64,000 nt of DNA from Nereocystis luetkeana (Eukaryota; Sar; Phaeophyceae; Laminariales; Laminariaceae): NCBI GenBank assembly GCA_031213475.1, contig JARUPZ010000002.1:6147049-6211048 (forward strand), in the 5' to 3' direction. The notes under the pieces were generated by a model that worked only from the letters and a program-made list of their open reading frames with translations, ran no database searches and was not told where the DNA came from. This document shows, piece by piece, positions 47,730 to 59,700 of this stretch. A program made the position numbers and the translations under genes. Every line of letters begins with the position of its first letter. Position 1 is the first letter of the stretch.

Positions 47730-50700
47730 CTAGAAAGAGAACGCGCGGACAGGTTGCATATTGAGACAGAGTAGCTCTCGCCATTAGAAGGAACTAAAAT
47801 GCGATGGTGGATACTTGTGTCTGTCGTCGACTGTGTGCGCTCGCTGGCGGCAGGCATGAAAACAGACCGAGATTTTCAGTCGGACAACTCAGATCTCCGA
47901 CCTCAGATTTAATATAGGACCTCCGGCTTCAAAAGAGCCCCTACGTTTTAGATAGCGGAGGGAATAAGTATCTCGCTTTCGCTCATAATCTTTATCGGTT
48001 TCATGGCCCCTGCTGACTACCTTGCATAGTAACCCTTGGAAATAACTCATCGCAAAATAATGGAAAGTATGGGGACCAGACCTGAAGTTGGGGGTCGATG
48101 ATGAGGGGCCACCTCGCACAGTTATCTACAATGGCCCCGTTTTCTGCCGACACGGGATCGGCGGGCAGCCCTTGGGTGTTCCACTTCAGAATCTCAGCAT
48201 CGTCACTCAGGATGCCTAGTGGGTCAGCGGCTGGGCTCATCGGCATGGGACCGTTATTAACCGATTTGGCCATCAAGGGGAGCCACTGCTCCTTCACCAG
48301 CTGTTCTCGGAACGGCTTCGTGAAAGGACCCACGTAGCTGAGGAATGCGCTTGCAACAAGGACATCACCTACAAGGTTTTCCTTCTCTTCCGACAAGGTT
48401 CTAACCCCCGTGGCCCAGCGTTCTGTCTCGCCCCCCAGGCTCGACACAAGCCGCCTGGCTAGCTCTATCTTGGTCTTGCCTCGCTCGTACGTGGCTTGCG
48501 CCTCTTGTTTTTCGCCATCAGCCTTCTCGTACTCGGCGTTGAGGACTGCAAGCGTTTCCTCCAGCTGCGCCAATCGCGACCTCACCTATGAACAGAGCCG
48601 TGTGTGGTGGAAGCTTTGAGATATCCTCAAGAGACCCGTTGATGGTGCATCTGGGTGACTTTTTTCGTATGGTAATATCCAACACTAATTTCAAGTGGTT
48701 TGTCCCCAAAACGTGGGTGCAGTTTTACTGTAACTTACGTATGAAGGAGTAAAATGTTTTGCCTGCCTTCATTTCCTTCATTTTCTTAAATGTGTTGGTC
48801 CTATTCTCCGATTGGATCGCCCAACACTCATACTGCAAGCCGCCGCAACAATTCCCTTGAACCACCTCACCTCCCCGAGCTCGAGGTTCGCCTTTGCAAG
48901 CTGGTCGTTGGCTTCCTGCAGCGCGCGCCGCTTGGGTTCCACCGTGCGCACGATGTCGTAGTACTGCACGATGTTGAGCACCCAGGAGCAAAGGCCTGCA
49001 GCCGCGGAGTTCCTCTTCTCGATAACCTCCACCTTGAAGTGCTCGAGGTCTAGGAAGGGTCTGACTTCTCGGATATTTACTTCCGGCACAGACCCGTCGT
49101 CCACAGCTCCTTTGAATTCCTGCAAAACCGCCATCAAGCGCAAGACGAAAGCCTCAAAAAAATTGTTGGGGTTGAGGTGTGACAGGTTAGACATTAAGCA
49201 ACATTACAGAATGGACATCATTACATCTAGAAATATGGCTACCCAATAATTTCCACTCGCGCGGTGAACGAGGCTTATCAGGTACCGCCACGCTACCCAG
49301 TGCCTTCGTGGGCGGATTTCATGATGAGGTAGAAAAAATTGTGCGGGAAAGACACTCTGCGAAACACAGAACGCTCAATCGAGATTAGGGGCACAGAAAC
49401 GAGATTTCTTATCATGTATCGTCGCTGAAGTAATACCTTCAATTCCTCGAGAAAGCCGTTAATGTTGCCCAGCAGCGATTTCTTGACACTATCCCAGGTG
49501 CGATCCTTGTCTCGGACCTTACCAGTCTGTTTGCTGACAACCACATTGTCGCTCAGAGTTGCCAGCAGCACCTGCCATGTCCAAACATGCCGGGGAAAAA
49601 AAAGGTCAAATGGCACTTCGGGTATAATGAAACAAAAAACTACAATTAGTACTTCAGCAGTACGCATGCTCGCTTTCTGTCGGATTGCTCATGACCGGTA
49701 TGCATCATGCAATGTATAATTTCGTGCTACGTACAGTAAAATATTCCTGTAATGCCCCAACACGAAACATGTGGATATAACGTGGATGTACGATGAGACC
49801 GTTAATATGTTATGTCGAGGTGGTAGGGCGCAGAGTTTCATCTGCGCAACCCAGGCGTGGAACACCCACCATGCATGCGATGAAAATGTCCACTACCCCA
49901 GGCGGAGGAACGCTCATGGTCTTGCACTGCCCCAGTTGAGATTTGTCTAGCGTGTCCAATGCACTCATGGCTGCCAGTACCGCGGGCTCCGCTTTGGCGA
50001 GGTCGGTTTCAGCGTCTGCCTGCTTCCTGGACACCTCGTTCTGGATGATGGCCACCTTGTCGGCCTCAATGTTGGCGTTTTCCGTCTCTCGCTCAACCCC
50101 TTCCCGCTCCGTACGAACCTGCAGTTGCGAATGGTGGGTACGGTAATGAGGAATGACGCTGTTTGCGGTCTTTTCAGACAATTGATTTTAAATAATACCC
50201 GGTGAAGAGACATCGCCACAGCAGCACCGACACATTATTTTTTTGTCGCCACAGCTTAACCGCCACAAACTTGATAACGACGACAAACCGCCAGCTGACC
50301 CATGCCCGAGAACAGGAGAAGGGGCCGAATCGATCAGCACCCCACAATAGAGTACACTGACACGGGCTACGGCTAGCATTATAGTAATAGCACGCAACGC
50401 TCCTCAGCTCCAAGCTCGCCCAAATGCTTAAAGACTCGCCTGATCGGCCATCTTGTCAGACTGGGCGCGCTTTTCCTCTGCTGAAGCCAGCATAACCTGT
50501 CCGCAAAAAAGTTTCAAGGTGAAAGCTGTAAGCTCTGGGACACCATAACACTGATGAGTAAGAGTAGCATGCGCTGTCATCCAAAAGGGTTGCGCGGCAG
50601 AACACTTCTCCAATTATTTCGAGAATTGAATGGTTCGTACAAGCAATGCTTGGACGGGGGTGCATTCGCCATGTGAGAAGAAATGGTGACTTGAGCGCGG

Positions 50701-53700
50701 TAATGCATCCTCTCGATTTTACAGTATGTACGAAGTGTATATACTAACCCTGCTGTGTGTGTAGATTGTCCCAAGCAGGACTAGTGCGCGATTCACCTTG
50801 AGGTTGTCTTCGAGATTTGCAACGGCCTCTGCCGATTCTGCCAGCTTCAACACGCCTCCTTCCAGTCTCTGGATCGCAGCGTCCGCCTCGACGTGTTTTT
50901 TCTCCAAGAGCGATATGAACAACTTCAGCAGCTCCAGGTAGGACTTGGGTGTGGTGTACACATAACGACCCTCGGCGGCCAAAAACTGGGACAGGTGTGT
51001 GTGAGCGTATGACGGGCAAGGGAAAGGTTGGGACTGTTTAACCCCATGCATGTCGACCAGAAACGAAAGAAAGACCATCTTACCAACTGTCTATAGTAAC
51101 AGAGAGAGCGTGCGGCAGCACGAGGATCACTATCCGGTGCGCATGTCGTATGCCCAGAACCTGGCAGGTCCTGATTGTGCGCCCGCTCGGAGCCACCCCC
51201 CACCCCAGCATCCCGGGCTATGAATACTTCATGTGGCCGATGCTGTAGTCGTCATTTGCAGTAGTTTCGATGGTATCCCTCTCGAAAAAGTCGCGAAGGG
51301 GCTAAGGTGTCGATTGGCAAGAACTACAGTAGTACCGGAGCTGAACATATCTCAAAACCACGGAGCTACAGCAAGTAGTGTGTACAGTATGTTGAAACGC
51401 GCCCCAAGTAAGGGAACCCACCTTGGTACACATGGCGTTAACTCCTTCGAAGCTCTTCATCATAAACTGTTGGACTCCTGCCCGTATGCCTTCCCCATCG
51501 AGATAGCAGCTCTTCGCCAGGAAGCGCATGCCCACGCTCGCCAAGGCCTCCTTCGGCCACGGCTGGAACCAGTCAATAACCGTGCAGGACACGAGCGCTG
51601 GGAATTTTCTGGCCCTGTTCCGGAAGTCTGGAGCCATCGGAGAAAAACACAAGATAACGTGCAGCTTCTCCCGAACCTGGCGTGTATGATCAGAGGCGCA
51701 TACAACAGTAGGCGTTTATGTGTGACGCCATACAGTACCCAGTTCATGTATGAGCGTCAAACGGTATCCAGTAGAGATGGACGGGGCGGATGAGATTCCT
51801 TGACACTAAAAGTTAAAAACGAAGCGGGGCAACGAAATCCAAACTTCAAATTAAAATGGTACGCGCACCAATACATACAAAGCTCCAAACCTGTTGAACG
51901 AAGTAGTCCCAACATGCCGACGGTTCGGGGGAGATCCCTTTTGCCTTCACCACCTCTACCAAACTCTCGGAAATCGAAAGTTGCTCGTCCTTGGTGTAGA
52001 GATCAGGGATATGCCCGGAGCTGAGGAGGTCATTCAGGTACACCTGTCGCCAACAGACAAGCAGAGGGGTATGCAGTACGAACAAGTCCGGGGTATCAAC
52101 ACGTGCAAAGGAGGAGCACCACGTGACAGCCTTGGAGCGATAAACTCGATTACTCACGAAACACGTCAGACTCATTCTACAATTGACAGGCTTATTGGTA
52201 TTTCGTGAGGTGCTGCAGATGTAAAAAATAGCCGGGTGCAAACGATCCCATGGCAATGGCGAGAGATGTCTACATTCTCACCAAAAAGCGCTCCTGGACG
52301 ATCTGGCTGTCGGTGAAGAGGAAACCAACGCCCTGGCCCTTGACTCCTGCCTTGGTGAACATCAACTGTTGCGGAATCAGAGCGCGCATCGTCAGCTAGT
52401 TTTGCAAACGTAAAAACGCGGCCACTATTTATAAAGGAGAGACATTAACCCCTTCAGCACGGCATCTATCACTACCCCGTTTTGGGTATACATTTTTTGG
52501 AAATAGGGCACGAGTAGGGTGATTTTTGCAGGCCAGCCCCTTCTTACCTGTAGATCGGCTTTGAAGTCATTGAGGCTGTAACTCTTGCTGATGACGATCG
52601 AAACTGGAGTCAAGCCTGCCATGTACACCGCTAGCTTGGCGAGGGACTGTTTTCCGCTGCCACCTACTCCGATGAGCATGGCGTGTCCGGCGGCTTGCTG
52701 CAGGACGCGGCTTACGCGAGCGACGTGCAGGCATGCCTTCAAGGAAGCAAAATCGTAAATGGGTTTGTACGACAGAGTTTAGTGTCAACTCCCAGCAGGT
52801 CTTGGCTATGCTCGGAACTATCGGGTGCGACATATATTTCAACTATTAATACAGCGATCATTTATTATGTGTGTGGCTTTACCGACGGAGGGCTGCGTAA
52901 GTTTGCTTAGCTTTTAGCGAGACGCTTGAAAATTCCCAGGTACTGCGCAGTCACCCTAGTAACAACGATGTGTGTTTTGATGCCAAAAGCATTACTCTCT
53001 AATACCGCAAATTCGCCTCGTCGGCTGTTATAAAAGTAACAAACTAATGCACTGCAATGAATACCTGGTAGTTGATAGCGTACTTCTTGTGTAACAACAT
53101 GACCCGCACCTCATCGAAGAGTACCAGGTCCATCACGGCATTCGTCGCATTGTACTCCATGAGCGCGGCCTCAAGCGTTTCTCTGATCCATGTGACCAGG
53201 CATGAGACGGGGGGGGGGGGGGGGGGTGGACGGGGAGGGTGCGACATTGACACATGATTCTCCGTTTTCCGCGCTCGCCCCTTCGCTTAGGAATACGAAA
53301 TAGCGATCCAGTGAGAGCCCTAGTCCGACTGTTGCAGTAAGGGTGCCAGGTTTGGCGCGATGCAGCGCAGGGACTGTCAGAACCAGTCCTGAGCGGTGGG
53401 CCTACTTGTATTGGTAGGGATCAAGCTCTCAAAGGCTCTCTGTTGTAACATTACGGGTAAGAAAGGAAGGTTGCCAGCAGAGAAAGCCTTCGATGGGGAC
53501 ATGGAAACCCATCAAATGACCGCACCCTCTACCTGATGTCTATCGATATTACGCGAAGAAACAATGGAAACTTGAAGCCACACGACCCGTGTACCTATCT
53601 CGTATCGCCTATCGTCACACCAACCTCGCTGCCCGGTACCAAGTATATAACAACAGGAACACTGTGGATCGGAGCCCAATTGAGGAGTTGCAGAGTTGGA

Positions 53701-56700
53701 CTGTGGAGCTCTCTCCAACGTACTCAAACAGCAAAGGAGCCACTCGCGCAAGTAGCCATCGTGGTCTACTTTGTCGCCTGAGGGCTAGTTCTTGCTAGAA
53801 CATGGTGAACCCAGGGAGTACACGGCAAAGTATGATACGGTCAATTTATACTGTCACTCAAGGAAGCACTAATCGTCACCTGAGGATGTCCGTTGATTCC
53901 ACTTGGATATACTCTCCCTCCGCACAAAAGTTGAAAATGAGCGGCTGTCCAGCCCCACCATTGCCCGCCGACGAAGGCTCCATGAAAAAACGCTGGCAAT
54001 TATACTGCGGAAACGCTTTCTTTGCTTGAGAGGACATGATGCTTCGGAACCGGTCTATGTCGTGCCGATTTACCTTGATAACAAAGACAAAACAACAGGT
54101 GGGGTATGGCAGTGTGATTTCATTCGCTCTCACAAGCGGTCACATTGATCAATGTGGTACGAAGAACTTGCAGCTCTTTTTGCGAAATAGTCGGTTGGGC
54201 GTACCGCTGGCGGCCTGATGGCCGTTAGCGGCAAATTACCATACTGTACCCCACGTTTGATATCTTGAATATTGTGCAGACATTGAAATAGTGTTGTTGA
54301 AACTCACTAATCGATCTCCGTACACTCTTTCGCTTTCGTGCAGCCAAAGGTGGACTAGCTGCTCCCCGCTAACGAAGTTCTTAGGGTAGGCCTTCAGCAG
54401 GCCCTCGAACACGTTCGTGAGATGTCGCATGTTGAACTCGTAGTGGAAGTTTGCCGCCGTTTTGCGGAAATTGTCGCTGACCTGAAACGACAAAACACGT
54501 AGTGATAGCGCACATTATTTTATTGATAACGTGAGATGCGTATCGACGAGCAGAGCGGAATCACAACTACTTTTCGCCGATTTTTTTTAATTCATGATGC
54601 TTTGAACACACTTCACGTCAGACAGTATAATCAATGTGCATCAGCGTAAACTTCAACCGTCTTCAGTCATGAACTGCTACAGAGCTGAATAACTCTAAAC
54701 CCTCTTAATAGGGTAACCAAAAGAGAGAAGGGTATGATGCCAATCATTCTTGAGGCCGTACAAATACGATTTTAGTTTCAATAAATTTGACCAAAGGAGA
54801 GAATATCACCTCCTGGTGCACACTCAAAGCGCCCTTGATGATGCTGGCGCAGACTTGTACAACGCCTGCTTGGAAGCGTTTCCCATGCATCTCTTGGCGA
54901 AGGTGGCCCTCCAAGAACGTTTCGAAGATGGCCAGAAGAGACGTGGGGCTTGGCATGCCGATAGCGAAGACCAAGAAGTGCCGCTGGAGCCGAGGATTTA
55001 TCTGGAACCGTGCGGGATACGTAAAAACATTCGTCAGCTACCGTAGAGAGCATATGATTGCTGTCTCTCATGATTAAACGACACGGTCACCGCACGAACA
55101 ACGTGAACACCTGCTGTAGTGATAGGCTTAAAACGCGGTCTTGTGATATAGTCTACACATGCACCAATGTGATCACCTGAAATAGTCAGAGGCTCAAAGT
55201 TCCGTCTCGGATTACAACGGCAGATTCACCAATGTTACCACCTACTGAGTCACAGGCTCAAAATACCGCCTGCTGTTACAGCGACACTCTCGGCAACGTG
55301 ACTGACCACCTACTGTAGTCATAGGATAAGCAAGAAATACCGTGTGATATGATGTGTATTTGTATCCCTGATACTTGTGTTCACCTGGAAGCTGCCGGCC
55401 GTCGGGTTCATGGCGGCAACGTACTGGCAGTCACTGATGTTTTGTACCGTAAGCTTGGTCGTGGTATACCTGGATACGCGTTTGGGGGTTCGTTCGGTCA
55501 CGGGCTGCTGTAAAGGTATTGCGGAGGGAGAGGCCAACGCTACGCGTTCAACTTGAACCATAGCCGTGCCGCGGCATGCAGGACTGAAGTTTCATCGAAC
55601 ACGATCTCGCTAACCCTATTTCTGTAGATCAAGTTACATATTGCTCGCACAAAGAACACACTGGGCCGAATTGCTCCGTCCAAGAGGGTGTGGTAATTTT
55701 CGACCACGCATCCCGTTGGTTGATCGGGACGCCTGAACTCGCCGATGGCGGTGTTATATCTGTTCACCTCCTTCGTTCTGTTAATAGTATTAAAGTAATA
55801 GAGTCGTTCAATGTGTGTGCCCATTTTGGCAGCGGCCCACCAGTGTCCGTAGTCCATATGCTGGCGGATGAGGGCGATGGCCGACTGGGTGTTGTACGCG
55901 TCGAGGGCGGGCAGGTTCAAATCATCGACGAAGAAAACCATCTTGGCCGAACCTGGAGGCCCGTACGAACTCCCAGACTTTTTCTGCAGGCTGGATGTCA
56001 TGCTAGATTGCAAGACAGAAGCACTGCCGGTGAAAGGTGAGAAGAGAAATTGTTCGGAAGAAACGGTTTGAAACACGTACACGTGAAGAAAAGGGAACAG
56101 GCATATCCCACGACCTACAGTAGATCAATTGCAAACACAAAAAGTGTTCTCACATTCTCTTGATATTGCGGATACTTTTCCCACTGCGTGAAACATAGTA
56201 TTTGTGCCGGGCTGTGATGTTGTCATGCTCCGATATTTCCGTGTCCGTATGCCTTGTGCGCAATACGCGTTGGAATCTCCCTGTACCAGGTACCACAATG
56301 AGGGCTTACGCGTGACAATGATAAAGCGGCAAAAAAACTTCGTACCCAAATGTGCATGGCACCTATCGCATTGATGCATAGATACGTCACAAGCGGCCGT
56401 GGGCAGGGAAGCAGACCTCCCAATTTAACTCACGGCAAGCCGTTTAACCCCCTAAACCTTAACCTTTCGATGCCCCGGCCTGACCTCGGGTCGTTCGTTC
56501 CAAATTACAGCGTTCGAACACGGCGTCAAACCGCTACGACTACGCGTGTTACCTCGTGTAGAAGTTCATGTTGATCTTGGACGTCAAATAGGAGCTTTCG
56601 CGTTTGGCCATCAAGTTCCTCAGTGCACCCATGACTAACTGGGTTTTGCCAGTTCCTGCAGGGCCGACGAGCATCACAGGCTTGCCCATTCCCATGCGTT

Positions 56701-59700
56701 GTTCCATCCAGAATGTCGCTGAAGCAGTTTCCGCTGTTGGCACCGTGACCTTGTGATTAACAACAACAAAACGTGCGAACAGAGCTTATAAGTTACTTCG
56801 TGCACGGCTGGCTATAAAAAATACCTCAAGACGAGAAGCAGATGGAACACCGACCGGGGAAAAAAACAAGCAATGAAGGGCCGTGTACTACTGTAGTACT
56901 GCACTTGAACAACCTATCGACCACACGAAACATGACATCAAATATATCGTCATGTGACTGTTTAAACTACAGCATACAGGGTACCACCTGGTCACCAGGC
57001 TTCAACGGTTTGCCAATAATGCTTGCTCAGCCCCTTATTTGCCCACCTCGCTCATCTGCATGGTATTGGAGTCAAAATCGACGACTTTGAAGATCTTGTG
57101 CTTGGTCCATGGCTCGAAGCGGCAGTCACCACTCTCAAACGATAAGAAGTAGTCGAATATCGTGTCTCGAGCCGGCAGCTTGACAGCTTTGTTGAACTCA
57201 CGCCTCCACCTGTGTGCACCAAAAGTATGATGCGCTGCTTAGTACCAAAATTATAACGGGGGGGGGGGGGTAGGGGGGTACGCTCCTTAATGCCTAAAGG
57301 AGGGGGGGGAAACGCCGCTTAGTACCAAAACTGTCGTAATGGGGGAAATCGCTGCTCAGTCGTACCAAGGGGAAGGGGAGAAATGTGGGGGAAATGCGCT
57401 GCTTGGTACGGAAACTAAGGGGAAATTATGCTTGCTACCGGCAGCTATTGCCCAAAGTGAGGGGTGAGTGCGCTTTTTAGTGTTCACACCAAAAGCAAGG
57501 GAAGAAAGTTGCTGCTTATAGTACCAAAACTAGGCGGGGGGTGCGCTGCTTTGTGCTCAAAGTAAGAGAGCAAGTACCAAAATACGCAGCTTGCAGTAGT
57601 ACCAAAAGTAAGGGGGGGAAAGCGCTGCGTAGAACCGAGTGCGTTTCTCGACGCGAAACGTACACGGTACGTCACCGGTTTCCGTTCCCTCTACTCTACT
57701 GTACTGTACTGCACTGCACTGTACTATACTGTACTGTACTGTACTGTAGTTATATCGAATCAGCACGGTTTGACGTGCCCTACATCCCCCAGATTCACTA
57801 ATTGTATCGACGAGCACGTATGAAGTCGAGGTGGGAGCGGAACGCCAGACGTAATGTATTTCGTTTTCCTGTCCCACCAGTCTGAAAAGGCCTTGCGGTA
57901 GTCGACTCCATCGTCGCCAACCCCCAGTGCCGACCCAAAGGCCCAGATGGCGCAAAAGACAAAAGAGTGCTCCACCATCGACGCATCCGACAGCGTGTTG
58001 TCCTTGAGGAACCCCTCTAGGAGCTGCAAAAAAGGGCGCATAAAAAGAGCTGAGTTCGGTCAAGGTGAGGAGGTAACAAGCAGGACAGCAACAATATTTA
58101 ATATTGTCGCCGTGCATCGGTGAGCCTTGTATTATGCTCCTCTCGACTGGGGCACGATCATGACAGCATGGGTAGGAGGAATAAACGAAACAACCTCAAC
58201 ACGCGTTGATCTGCTGATTGTGGCAACGACCAAATCCTTCGTTGTCCCTTCGCCAACAACAAAAAACACACTTGTGTATGAATAAGATAGGCTGGCATGT
58301 ACTCTGAATAATCAACTCACCTGCAGGAGGGCTGAAACGGCGGTTGTCGGCTCGCACTCCACGCTAGTTTTCATGTGGGTGATCAGCAGCTGCACCACCT
58401 TTGGAATATACGAGTCAAATAGATCCGACAGCTGGGACTTGACAGTCTCGCCGTACCCCGAGGCGGTGACCCAGCTGGCAATGAGAGAGTGCCACTGCTG
58501 ACCCTCCACCGTAGATATGTACAAAATTCCGGCGCGGCTTACCGTCGCCGGCGTAGCGTACTTGAGGTCCCGGATCTCAAAGATCATGCGCATGTGGGCC
58601 CTTAGCGGAATGCGCTCGTTGGAGGCCAACGTGAGCACCTGTTGGTGCCAGACAAGATTGGGAGCGTTATCCGGCGAGGCGAATGAGCTTACTGGGTCGT
58701 ATGATATCACCGTGTACATGCATGCATCCTCCCCACTCCCCGCCCCTTGAGAGGTGGTGTTCGATTATGCCAGCGAATAAGCACTTCAGAAAAGCAAACA
58801 AGCACACAAGAAAACGTTCGTTGTCCTCTGTAGGTGCCTGCATAGAGTCCATCAAACAACGACAGTACACTATAACCCCTTCCAAACTGCACCCACAATA
58901 TTCGAGAACAAACGACTCGGAATTAGACTGGGATCACTTTTAAGGTCGTTTCAAGGGTTCATTCCCAAACATGCTCGGATACAGAATGTAGTACTGGTAG
59001 TGCTGTTAAGCAGGTAGCATATTATTTGCGCAGGTACGCTTCTGTGAGTGGTTGTGAGTTAAGGTGTGATTTGTGACTTGCGAGTCTTGCTTACCCTGTT
59101 GTCGTCCATGACGGAGTTCATGCTTTCGATCCAATTGGCATCGAGGTCGCCGTCGAGCACTATCCACTTCGCCGCGGAGTTGGGGATGGCTCCAAGGTCT
59201 CGCATGATGGTGCTCAGCAGTCCATCTTTCCACTCTCTGGTGGAAAGAGAAATGTGCCCGTAGAGGTCTTCGGTAGCCATCGTCTTTGGGTTGATGTCAA
59301 CGTCCTAATAGCGCAACAAGGGTAACAAGTAACAACATCGATACGAAATATAGTATAATATTATTGATATCACAGTATTGACAGAAGAGATATCAACGTC
59401 GCATTAATGTTAATAACACAAGAGACACCGACGTCCCATTTTAATACTCTCAAAATATATGCCAACGTCCTACTTTAATATTTAATATTCTTGCGGCGAA
59501 AACATATTGGAAGTAGAGTGTCGGGGATAAACTGCTTGAAATTAGAGTGATGGGACAAGCTAGTTGGAACAATAGTGGAGACAAAAAAAGTCTTGGAAAT
59601 TGTATGATGGGAGAAGCTGCTTGGAAATAGGGTGGTGGTGGAGAAGAGATACCCAACGTCCTACGAATAATACCAAAAGAGGTGTCAACGTTCTCTTTAT

